NCBI RefSeq assembly: GCF_013393325.1 | Contig: NZ_QJRC01000098.1 | Coordinates: forward strand, 310,001-374,000 | Source of the DNA: Pseudomonas hunanensis | GTDB lineage: Bacteria > Pseudomonadota > Gammaproteobacteria > Pseudomonadales > Pseudomonadaceae | Length of the DNA stretch: 64,000 nucleotides | Direction: 5' to 3' | Shown here: positions 35,182-41,833 of the stretch, in pieces | Layout of the letters: every line of letters begins with the position of its first letter | Position numbering within the stretch: the stretch's first letter is position 1 | Translations under genes and position numbers: made by a program | Notes under the pieces: generated by a model | Told to the model about the DNA's origin: nothing | Database searches by the model: none | What the model saw: only the letters and a program-made list of their open reading frames with translations

Positions 35182-36651
35182 ATGGAATTCACCACTCAAC
35201 ACTTCATCGCATTGGCGCCGATGCTGATCACCACCATCACCACGGTGGTGGTGATGCTGGCGATCGCCTGGAAGCGCAACCACTCGCAGACCTTCCTGCT
35301 GTCCACCGTGGGCCTGAACCTGGCCCTGCTGTCGATCCTGCCGGCGCTGAAGGTTGCGCCGCTGGCGGTCACCCCGCTGATCACCATCGACAAGTTCGCC
35401 TGCTTGTACATGGCGATCATCCTGGTCGCCACGCTGGCCTGCGTCACCCTCGCTCACGCCTACCTCGGCGAAGGCTCCAAAGGTTTCCCGGGCAACCGTG
35501 AAGAACTGTACCTGCTGCTGCTGATGTCGGCCCTCGGTGGCCTGGTGCTGGTCAGCGCCAACCACCTGGCCGGCCTGTTCATTGGCCTGGAGCTGCTGTC
35601 GGTACCGGTCTATGGCTTGGTGGCCTATGCGTTCTTCAACAAACGCTCGCTGGAAGCCGGCATCAAGTACATGGTGCTGTCGGCCGCAGGCTCGGCGTTC
35701 CTGCTGTTCGGCATGGCCCTGCTGTACGCCGACGCCGGCAGCCTCAGCTTCGACCAGATCGGCAAGGCCCTGGCTACCACCAGCATGCCAAGCCTGGTGG
35801 CCCAGCTGGGCCTGGGCATGATGCTGGTCGGCCTGGCCTTCAAGCTGTCGCTGGTACCGTTCCACCTGTGGACCCCGGACGTATACGAAGGCGCCCCGGC
35901 ACCTGTCGCCGCGTTCCTGGCAACCGCCAGCAAGGTGGCAGTATTCGCCGTGGTCGTGCGCCTGTTCATGCTCTCCCCTGCTGCCAGCAGCGGCGTGTTG
36001 AGCACCGTGCTGGCGGTGATCGCCGTGGCCTCGATCCTGATTGGTAACCTGCTGGCGCTGACCCAGAGCAACCTCAAGCGTCTGCTGGGTTACTCGTCCA
36101 TCGCCCACTTCGGTTACCTGGTCATCGCGCTGGTCGCCAGCAAGGGCCTGGCCCTGGAAGCCATGGGCGTGTACCTGGTCACCTACGTGATCACCAGCCT
36201 GGGCGCCTTCGGTGTCATCACCCTGATGTCCTCGCCCTACGGCGGCCGTGACGCCGATGCACTGTACGAGTACCGCGGCCTGTTCTGGCGCCGTCCGTAC
36301 CTGACCGCGGTACTGACCGTGATGATGCTGTCGCTGGCGGGCATCCCGCTGACCGCTGGTTTCATCGGCAAGTTCTACATCATCGCCACCGGCGTCGAGT
36401 CGCACCTGTGGTGGCTGGTCGGTGCGCTGGTGATCGGTAGCGCCATCGGCGTTTACTACTACCTGCGTGTCATGGTGACCCTGTACCTGGTCGAGCCAAA
36501 CCTGCGTCGCCACGACGCCCCACTGAAGTGGGAACAGCGCACCGGCGGCGTCATGCTGCTGGCCATCGCCATTCTTGCTTTCGTGCTGGGCGTATACCCG
36601 CAGCCACTGCTGGAACTGGTTCAGCAAGCGGGCCTGCAACTGATCGGCTGA
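35182..36651 (+). CDS. nuoN: NADH-quinone oxidoreductase subunit N
   Basis: Third antiporter-like subunit, 489 residues, last gene of the operon. Blocks include LFIGLELLSVPVYGLVAYAF, KLSLVPFHLWTPDVYEGAP and LGYSSIAHFGYLVIALVAS. ATG 35182 (MEFTTQHFIAL) is chosen; the frame is open upstream but runs into nuoM coding sequence. A strong terminator follows. Confidence 0.96.
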   Translation: MEFTTQHFIALAPMLITTITTVVVMLAIAWKRNHSQTFLLSTVGLNLALLSILPALKVAPLAVTPLITIDKFACLYMAIILVATLACVTLAHAYLGEGSKGFPGNREELYLLLLMSALGGLVLVSANHLAGLFIGLELLSVPVYGLVAYAFFNKRSLEAGIKYMVLSAAGSAFLLFGMALLYADAGSLSFDQIGKALATTSMPSLVAQLGLGMMLVGLAFKLSLVPFHLWTPDVYEGAPAPVAAFLATASKVAVFAVVVRLFMLSPAASSGVLSTVLAVIAVASILIGNLLALTQSNLKRLLGYSSIAHFGYLVIALVASKGLALEAMGVYLVTYVITSLGAFGVITLMSSPYGGRDADALYEYRGLFWRRPYLTAVLTVMMLSLAGIPLTAGFIGKFYIIATGVESHLWWLVGALVIGSAIGVYYYLRVMVTLYLVEPNLRRHDAPLKWEQRTGGVMLLAIAILAFVLGVYPQPLLELVQQAGLQLIG

Positions 36652-36670
36652 TCGCCCCGGCAGCCTCGGT

Positions 36671-36706
36671 AAAACAAAACACCCCGCCTAGGCGGGGTGT
36701 TTTTTT
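36671..36706 (+). terminator. Rho-independent terminator of the nuo operon
   Basis: An A-rich lead, then ACACCCCGCC-TA-GGCGGGGTGT (10-bp perfect stem, 36679-36700), then seven Ts. The A-tract on the other side makes it potentially bidirectional, also serving the leftward gene ending at 36741. Confidence 0.95.
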
Positions 36707-36740
36707 ATCTGCACGTTCTACTGCCTGCACCCAAGAGTGC

Positions 36741-37004
36741 CTAATCAATCGGGCTGCCCTGGCCCGCGCCCGGCAGGGCGGCTTTGCGCAAATCACCATT
36801 GGCCGAAGGCAGGTACACTTCCGGGTTGGGCATACCGCTAGGGGAGAGTTCATGGGTCATTTCGAATTCGGCGCGCACTGACCAGCCACACGCTTCGGTG
36901 GTGCATTGCAAATAAGCAATTCGCAGGAAAATATGGCGCCCTTCACTTGTACGTATGCGCATCCGGCTGTGGCAGTGCGGGCAAACCAATTTGTAAGTAC
37001 TCAC
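36741..37004 (-). CDS. Ogr/Delta-type zinc-finger transcriptional activator (phage-derived)
   Basis: An 87-residue protein with the Ogr/Delta zinc finger of P2-like phages: Cys8-x2-Cys11, then Cys34-x4-Cys39 (VCPHCHSRMRIRTS; AYLQCTTEACGWSVRAEF) and a following ELSPSGMPNP. In P2, Ogr activates late promoters through a TGT-N12-ACA site. The start is GTG 37004 with AGG 8 nt upstream. It is divergent from the CI-type gene at 37184 and has no complete prophage around it. Confidence 0.82.
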   Translation of the reverse strand: MSTYKLVCPHCHSRMRIRTSEGRHIFLRIAYLQCTTEACGWSVRAEFEMTHELSPSGMPNPEVYLPSANGDLRKAALPGAGQGSPID

Positions 37005-37183
37005 GGCAAGTACCTACTAGCATTGCTCAGGCCAACCTTTCTGTCAGAATTGACTGCAACTGCTAGTGTATTCTTTAACTCGATGTGTCTCATTTCAGGA
37101 ATGCTCCTTAAAACGCAGGGCTGTATTCATAACGAGTAGTTTAAGCCCATGGAATATTAATAAACCAGTCATGGATATTTGTT

Positions 37184-37564
37184 ATGAGTACTCACGTACT
37201 TGCTGCGGTGCTCACGCGCCTTAAGCTTCTCACTGGCGCCCAGACAGATGCCGAGCTGTCACGCGCGCTGTCCATCAGCCCACAGACACTGAGCAGTTGG
37301 AAGGTTCGCGACAGCGTCCCATACTCACTTTGCATAGAAATTGCCCGGCAGCATGCGTGTTCACTGGACTGGCTATTGCTAGGCCAGGCCGAGCACAACA
37401 CCGCCGGCCCGGATGACGCAGGCTGGGAGTGCGACATGCTTGAACGGCTGCGCACGTTATCGCCCTGCGATCGTCAAGCCATCTTGTTGTTCGTCAAGGA
37501 CAAGCAGCGTATCCAGCAACTGGAACAGCAACTGAATGCGCTTGGTGCAGTGGCCAATGGTTAA
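37184..37564 (+). CDS. CI-type repressor-like helix-turn-helix protein
   Basis: A 126-residue protein matching the phage CI repressor HTH family: LKLLTGAQTDAELSRALSIS, PQTLSSWKVRDSVPYSLCIE and CSLDWLLLG, followed by a short helical tail. The C-terminal peptidase domain of LexA-type repressors is absent, as in P2 C-like repressors. Its TAA overlaps the stop of the convergent holin-like gene (shared TTAA at 37561-37564). It is divergent from the Ogr-type gene, and the 179 nt between them are AT-rich with short repeats. Confidence 0.8.
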   Translation: MSTHVLAAVLTRLKLLTGAQTDAELSRALSISPQTLSSWKVRDSVPYSLCIEIARQHACSLDWLLLGQAEHNTAGPDDAGWECDMLERLRTLSPCDRQAILLFVKDKQRIQQLEQQLNALGAVANG

Positions 37565-37923
37565 CTCCGACGACGCCAACGCTGCAGCAGTTCTCGCGGG
37601 TCCAGCGTATCCACCAGGACCATGACTTTGAGGCTGATGGGAATCACCACCACTGCCGCGACGAATCCAGCCATCCCCCGGGTCAGCAAAGGCACCAATG
37701 ACGAAACCAGCGGTTCGAACAAGTGGCCCACACCCACGGTCACGAAGACCAGCAACAGTTTCTTGCCCAGTTTCAGGCGCTTGGTCATGTTGGTGATCAA
37801 GCGGTCGCGCGCGGCACTCACCAGCAAAGCCCCCAGTAGCGCGGCGAACAGTACATAGCCATCCACACCCAGCAACGCCACCATTGCCGCGGGCAATTGG
37901 TCGAAAACAGATTGCTCAGGCAT
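37561..37923 (-). CDS. Small membrane protein, putative phage holin
   Basis: A 120-residue protein with hydrophobic segments (MVALLGVDGYVLFAALLGAL; LLLVFVTVGVGHLFEPLV; GMAGFVAAVVVIPISLKVMV) and a basic C terminus (LLQRWRRRS), a layout like P2-type and tailocin holins. No endolysin is adjacent. ATG 37923 has GAGG 8 nt upstream, better than the TTG at 37929. It overlaps the gpL-like gene by 8 nt, the same L-then-holin order as in P2-like phages but with gene X missing. The holin role is inferred. Confidence 0.65.
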   Translation of the reverse strand: MPEQSVFDQLPAAMVALLGVDGYVLFAALLGALLVSAARDRLITNMTKRLKLGKKLLLVFVTVGVGHLFEPLVSSLVPLLTRGMAGFVAAVVVIPISLKVMVLVDTLDPRELLQRWRRRS

Positions 37924-38263
37924 GGGCAAGCCCTCGGCGCGACACTGGCAGGTAGGCTGTAGAACCTAGGCTATGCATGACAGCAGCCTCGACAAAACGG
38001 ATGTAGCACACCCGTAACGCGCGCCCATGCTCGTGCCCGGCCACATCCTCGAGGCGCTTGTAACCCCGGTCTCGTAATACTGCCCGCCAACGGGCGAATT
38101 CACGTGCTGCGTCGATGGCGGCGCAGCGCGCGGCAAGTTCCAGCACAGCTTCACTGACAGACCGCTGCAATTGCAGGCGCTCACGCAACCTGTCCAGGTC
38201 TACCCGTGGCCAGAAAGGGTCATGGCAATCGGCAAAGCGCGGTAACCGCAGATCGTTGGTCAT
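37916..38263 (-). CDS. P2 gpL-like phage head completion protein
   Basis: A 115-residue protein resembling the P2 gpL head completion/stabilisation family: DPFWPRVDLDRLRERLQLQR near the N terminus, the central WRAVLRDRGYKRLEDVAGHE and the tail LRVCYIRFVEAAVMHSLGST. In phages gpL helps finish DNA-filled heads. No terminase, capsid or portal gene is present here. ATG 38263 has a strong GAGGGGG 5 nt upstream and lies 9 nt after the LuxR-type gene, so the three leftward genes form one operon. Confidence 0.7.
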   Translation of the reverse strand: MTNDLRLPRFADCHDPFWPRVDLDRLRERLQLQRSVSEAVLELAARCAAIDAAREFARWRAVLRDRGYKRLEDVAGHEHGRALRVCYIRFVEAAVMHSLGSTAYLPVSRRGLAHA

Positions 38264-38272
38264 GCGTCCCCC

Positions 38273-38521
38273 TCATTGCTCGGCCAGCAAGCCGTAGCGA
38301 ATGGCTTTGATCACCGCTACCACGCGGGTAGGCACATCGAATTTGCGCAGGATGTTGGACACGTGGAAGTTCACCGTCGACTCCTTGCAGTCAAGAATCC
38401 GGCCGATCTCCCACGAACTCTTGCCGTAGGCACACCACAACAGGACCTGCCGTTCACGAGGCGTCAGACGCACCGGGGCGTCCGCCGGGGGTTGCTGCGA
38501 GTATCGAGCGTTGTCAGTCAT
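38273..38521 (-). CDS. LuxR-type DNA-binding domain protein (stand-alone HTH)
   Basis: An 82-residue protein that is almost entirely a LuxR/LasR-type helix-turn-helix: LTPRERQVLLWCAYGKSSWE, IGRILDCKESTVNFHVSNIL and RKFDVPTRVVAVIKAIRYGL. The W-C-x-x-G-K-S-x-W-E-I pattern is that of quorum-sensing LuxR proteins, but the autoinducer-binding domain is absent. ATG 38521 has GGAG 7 nt upstream. It is the first gene of the operon with the gpL-like and holin-like genes and is divergent from the TonB receptor. Confidence 0.82.
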   Translation of the reverse strand: MTDNARYSQQPPADAPVRLTPRERQVLLWCAYGKSSWEIGRILDCKESTVNFHVSNILRKFDVPTRVVAVIKAIRYGLLAEQ

Positions 38522-38611
38522 GTATGAACTCCACAGGTGATTGAACAAGGCATCGCTGCCGATCTGCAGTCACCTTACGAAGCGCAGGCCATCCGCTTCC
38601 ACTTGCGTGGC

Positions 38612-38632
38612 TTGTAAAGAACTTTCGTACAA
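38612..38632. promoter_or_regulatory. Dyad-symmetric operator candidate TTGTA-N11-TACAA
   Basis: Perfect 5-bp arms TTGTA (38612-38616) and TACAA (38628-38632) lie in the 219-nt region between the divergent LuxR-type and TonB receptor genes. A further TTACAA lies at 38649-38654. It resembles, but does not match, the P2 Ogr site (TGT-N12-ACA; here N13). Confidence 0.4.
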
Positions 38633-38740
38633 AACCGTCTGACGATGGTTACAAAAGATTTGCTTACTTCCTCGTGCTCCAAGCCGCATTTCGCTCGTCT
38701 CAACGCCGTTGTCCATTCGCCTTTCGCCTGGAGTCGTACA

Positions 38741-40813
38741 ATGCGTGCCGATTTACCCCTCTCGCCCTGCCTCGGTCTGCTGGCTGCCTTGGCCGCCAGC
38801 CAGCCCGCCCTGGGGGCGTCTTCGGTCGAATTGGGCCAGGTCCTGATCACCGACGAGGAGCAGAACGAGCTGACGGCAGCCAGCGAGCGCCTGCGTGAAA
38901 TACCGGGGGCCAGCAACCTGGTGGACATGCAGCGCGTGGGGCAAGGCCGAGTGGCCAGCAACCAGGACGTGCTGGCCTACCAGCCTGGCGTGTTCGCCCA
39001 ATCGGCAGGCAACGACGGCATCAAGCTGTCGATCCGCGGCTCGGGCATCAACCGTGCGCCGGGTGCGCACGGCTCTGGGGTGTACACAATGTTCGACGGC
39101 CTGCCGCTGACCGGCCCGGGCGGCACCCCTTACGAGCTGTTCGAGCCGCTATGGCTCAGCCGAGCCGAGGTGTTGCGCGGCGCCAATGGCTTCGACCAAG
39201 GCTCCCTGGCCTTGGGTGGCGCGATCAACTATGTCACGCACACTGGCTACGACGCCGCACCGCTGCAAGTACGCTATGAGGTTGGCAGCCGTGGTTACCA
39301 GCACCGGCACATCAGCTCGGGCCAAGTGCTGGGCAACCTCGACTACTACGTGGCCCTGACCGATTCGGAATACGACGGCTACCAGACGCACAGCAGCGGC
39401 AGCGCCAAGGGTGTTGCCGCCAATGTCGGTTACCGCTTCAACCCGAATCTGGAAACCCGCTTCTACCTGCGTTACCGGGAAACCGAAAACGAACTGGCCG
39501 GACGCCTGACCAAAGACCAGATCAAGCACCACCCGCGCGCGGCCAACCCGGCCTATCTGGCCCGCGACGACAGCCGCCCGCAGCCAGGCAGCACCTGGGT
39601 GGGCAACAAGACCACCTTCTACCTCGACGACGATGCGCGCCTGGAAGCCGGCCTGGTATATCACGATTACCCGATGGACCTGCGTGAAGGCCCGATGCGC
39701 CTGAAGGTCGCCTACACCGATGTCAGCGGCACGCTGAACTATTTCCGTCGCGACACGCTGCTTGGCCACGAAAGCAAGACCACCATTGGCTGGCGCACCA
39801 CCAAGCACCTGCCCAACAGCGGCGCCTCACAATTTACCCGCATTGGCGATGTGTTCGGCGAGCGCACCCGCGACTTCACCTACCAGGGCTCGGACACCGT
39901 ACTGCATCTCGGCAACGACCTGGAGCTGGCCCCCAACCTGTGGCTGACCACCGGCCTGGCAATGATTTACACCCGCCGGGAAAGTGACGTGACCTACCCC
40001 GCCGAAGGCGGCAAGGTGAGCATGCATGACTGGGACTATGCACCACGCCTGGGGCTGCGCTACGACATTCGCCCGGACCTGCAGGTGTACGGTAACCTGA
40101 GCCGCTCGGTAGAACCGCCGCACCCGTGGTCACTGATCTGGAGCGCCCCCAGCACAGGCGACAAGCAGATCCAGCCGATCGAAATGCAGAACCAGACCGC
40201 CACCACCCTGGAGCTGGGTGCCCGTGGCGATTCGGCGGTTGGCCGCTGGGACCTGGCCTGGTACTACTCGCAGGTGCGCCACGAATTGCTGGCCGTTGAG
40301 GTAGTGCCGAACTTCACCTCAGAATTCAACGCCAGTGACACCGTGCACCAAGGCGTCGAAGCCGGCCTTGACAGCACCCTGTGGGAACGCGCCGGTACCG
40401 GCAAACTGAGCCTGCGCCAGGCCTACACGTTCAGCGATTTCCACTACCGTGATGACGACACGTTCGGTGATAACCGCCTGCCTGGCATCCCTATGCACTA
40501 CTACCAGGCCGAGCTGCGCTATGACTGGCCGAGCGGCTTCTACGCCGGGCTCAACACGCAGATGGCGTCGAAGGTGCAAGTGGACTATGCCAATAGCTAC
40601 CACGCCGACGAATATGCCTTGCTCGGCGCGCGGCTGGGCTGGGACTCACCTAAGCAGGACTGGCAAACCTGGCTGGATTTGCGCAACCTGACCAACAAGC
40701 GCTATGCGGCCACGGTGACGCCGGCCTACAACGACGCCGGCAAGGACAACGCCCGCTCGACGCCGGGCGAAGGGTTTGGCGTATACGCCGGGGTTTCCTA
40801 TAGCTTCCGCTAG
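38741..40813 (+). CDS. TonB-dependent outer-membrane receptor
   Basis: A 690-residue outer-membrane transporter, energised by TonB, for an unknown ligand (iron chelate or similar). A signal peptide (LSPCLGLLAALAASQPALGA) is followed by a plug domain with LGQVLITDEEQNEL, QDVLAYQPGVFAQSAGNDGI and LSIRGSGIN, and a 22-strand barrel ending in GVYAGVSYSFR. ATG 38741 has GGAG 7 nt upstream; the frame is open further upstream without a signal peptide. It is monocistronic and ends near a hairpin. I did not find a clear Fur box at its promoter. Confidence 0.9.
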   Translation: MRADLPLSPCLGLLAALAASQPALGASSVELGQVLITDEEQNELTAASERLREIPGASNLVDMQRVGQGRVASNQDVLAYQPGVFAQSAGNDGIKLSIRGSGINRAPGAHGSGVYTMFDGLPLTGPGGTPYELFEPLWLSRAEVLRGANGFDQGSLALGGAINYVTHTGYDAAPLQVRYEVGSRGYQHRHISSGQVLGNLDYYVALTDSEYDGYQTHSSGSAKGVAANVGYRFNPNLETRFYLRYRETENELAGRLTKDQIKHHPRAANPAYLARDDSRPQPGSTWVGNKTTFYLDDDARLEAGLVYHDYPMDLREGPMRLKVAYTDVSGTLNYFRRDTLLGHESKTTIGWRTTKHLPNSGASQFTRIGDVFGERTRDFTYQGSDTVLHLGNDLELAPNLWLTTGLAMIYTRRESDVTYPAEGGKVSMHDWDYAPRLGLRYDIRPDLQVYGNLSRSVEPPHPWSLIWSAPSTGDKQIQPIEMQNQTATTLELGARGDSAVGRWDLAWYYSQVRHELLAVEVVPNFTSEFNASDTVHQGVEAGLDSTLWERAGTGKLSLRQAYTFSDFHYRDDDTFGDNRLPGIPMHYYQAELRYDWPSGFYAGLNTQMASKVQVDYANSYHADEYALLGARLGWDSPKQDWQTWLDLRNLTNKRYAATVTPAYNDAGKDNARSTPGEGFGVYAGVSYSFR

Positions 40814-40833
40814 AACTCACCGCGCACGCTTTA

Positions 40834-40872
40834 TGTAGGAGCAGCCTCTTCGCAGCACAAGGCTGCTCCTGC
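40834..40872. repeat. REP-like hairpin between convergent genes
   Basis: GGAGCAGCCT (40838-40847) and AGGCTGCTCC (40860-40869) form a perfect 10-bp stem within a TGTAGGAGC... context similar to the REP arms elsewhere in the window. It may also serve as a two-way terminator. Confidence 0.7.
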
Positions 40873-40897
40873 AAAGCACCTACCCAACGACTGCGGA

Positions 40898-41458
40898 TCA
40901 GACCGCCCTGTTCAACTTCACCCACGAAGCGAACTTGTCGACAAACGCCTGCAAGAATGGCCGGGTCTTGTCGTTGAGCTTGCCCGAATCCTCGAACAGG
41001 CTCGCCGCACCGCCGATATAAGCCTCTGGCATCTGCATGCAAGGCATATCGAGAAACACCAGCGACTGACGCACGGCATGGTTGGCGCCAAAGCCACCAA
41101 TAGCCCCCGGCGACACACTCACCACCGCTGTCGGCTTGCCACTCCAGGCGCTTTGCCCATAGGGGCGCGAGCCCACATCGATGGCGTTTTTCAGGCAGCC
41201 CGGCACCGAGCGGTTGTATTCCGGCGTGACGAACAGCACCGCATCGCTGCGGCGGATCTCCTCGCGAAAACGCTTCCAGGCCTCTGGCGGCGCATCGGCC
41301 TCGACATCTTCGTTGTACAACGGCAAATCACCAATCTCGACGATTTTCAGGGCAAGGCTGGACGGCGCCAGCTCTGAAAGTGCGCGGGCGACCTTGCGGT
41401 TGTAGGACTCCTTGCGCAAGCTACCAACGACGACTGCTACCGAATACACCTGGCTCAT
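40898..41458 (-). CDS. chrR: NADPH-dependent FMN reductase, ChrR-type (chromate/quinone reductase)
   Basis: A 186-residue flavodoxin-like reductase. FMN-binding features are VVVGSLRKESYNRKVARALS and TPEYNRSVPGCLKNAIDVGS, with GAIGGFGANHAVRQSL following. The sequence agrees closely with my memory of the P. putida ChrR protein, a soluble two-electron quinone and chromate reductase thought to limit oxidative stress. ATG 41458 is chosen because the family starts just before VYSVAVVVGSL; the longer frame adds an unrelated tail. Confidence 0.88.
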   Translation of the reverse strand: MSQVYSVAVVVGSLRKESYNRKVARALSELAPSSLALKIVEIGDLPLYNEDVEADAPPEAWKRFREEIRRSDAVLFVTPEYNRSVPGCLKNAIDVGSRPYGQSAWSGKPTAVVSVSPGAIGGFGANHAVRQSLVFLDMPCMQMPEAYIGGAASLFEDSGKLNDKTRPFLQAFVDKFASWVKLNRAV

Positions 41459-41614
41459 GGCAATTCCAACCTTTGCGGGGTAAAGAGACGTTGTAGTTAT
41501 AGATGACCGTTCCTCGGCACTTTGGTTTTTTTTCCGCAGGGCGAAAACTTCCGAGGCTGTTTCACGGTCTATGCCTTTAGACATTTCCTACGTAATTCAG
41601 AGGTTTCCACCCAA

Positions 41615-41833
41615 ATGGCAGCAGTAATGGTCGGCCAATTCCACGCCCGTGACGCCGAAGGCCGCATCTACCCCGTGCACGAGTTCCAGGAGTCCACCCT
41701 GCAACTCGACGGCAGCACGCTGGGCGCCCCCATCACCACCTACCGCCTTGCCATCGGCGACAAGGTCAACCACTTGGGCGAAAACCGTTTCGAACTGGCG
41801 CGCTCCGGCGTCGAGATCACTCGCATTCCATGA
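41615..41833 (+). CDS. Small hypothetical protein
   Basis: A 72-residue soluble protein without a recognised domain (QFHARDAEGRIYPVHEFQES; KVNHLGENRFELARSGVEIT). Codon use is like that of the neighbours. ATG 41615 follows a weak AGAGG at 11 nt; ATG 41627 is an alternative. The last 17 nt overlap the end of the convergent lysine decarboxylase gene. Confidence 0.6.
   Translation: MAAVMVGQFHARDAEGRIYPVHEFQESTLQLDGSTLGAPITTYRLAIGDKVNHLGENRFELARSGVEITRIP

Noticed and set aside
36741..38521. A complete prophage or tailocin cluster
   Set aside because: Only regulators, a gpL-like and a holin-like gene are present. No structural, packaging or integration genes occur, and the flanks (nuo operon and TonB receptor) are ordinary chromosomal genes.
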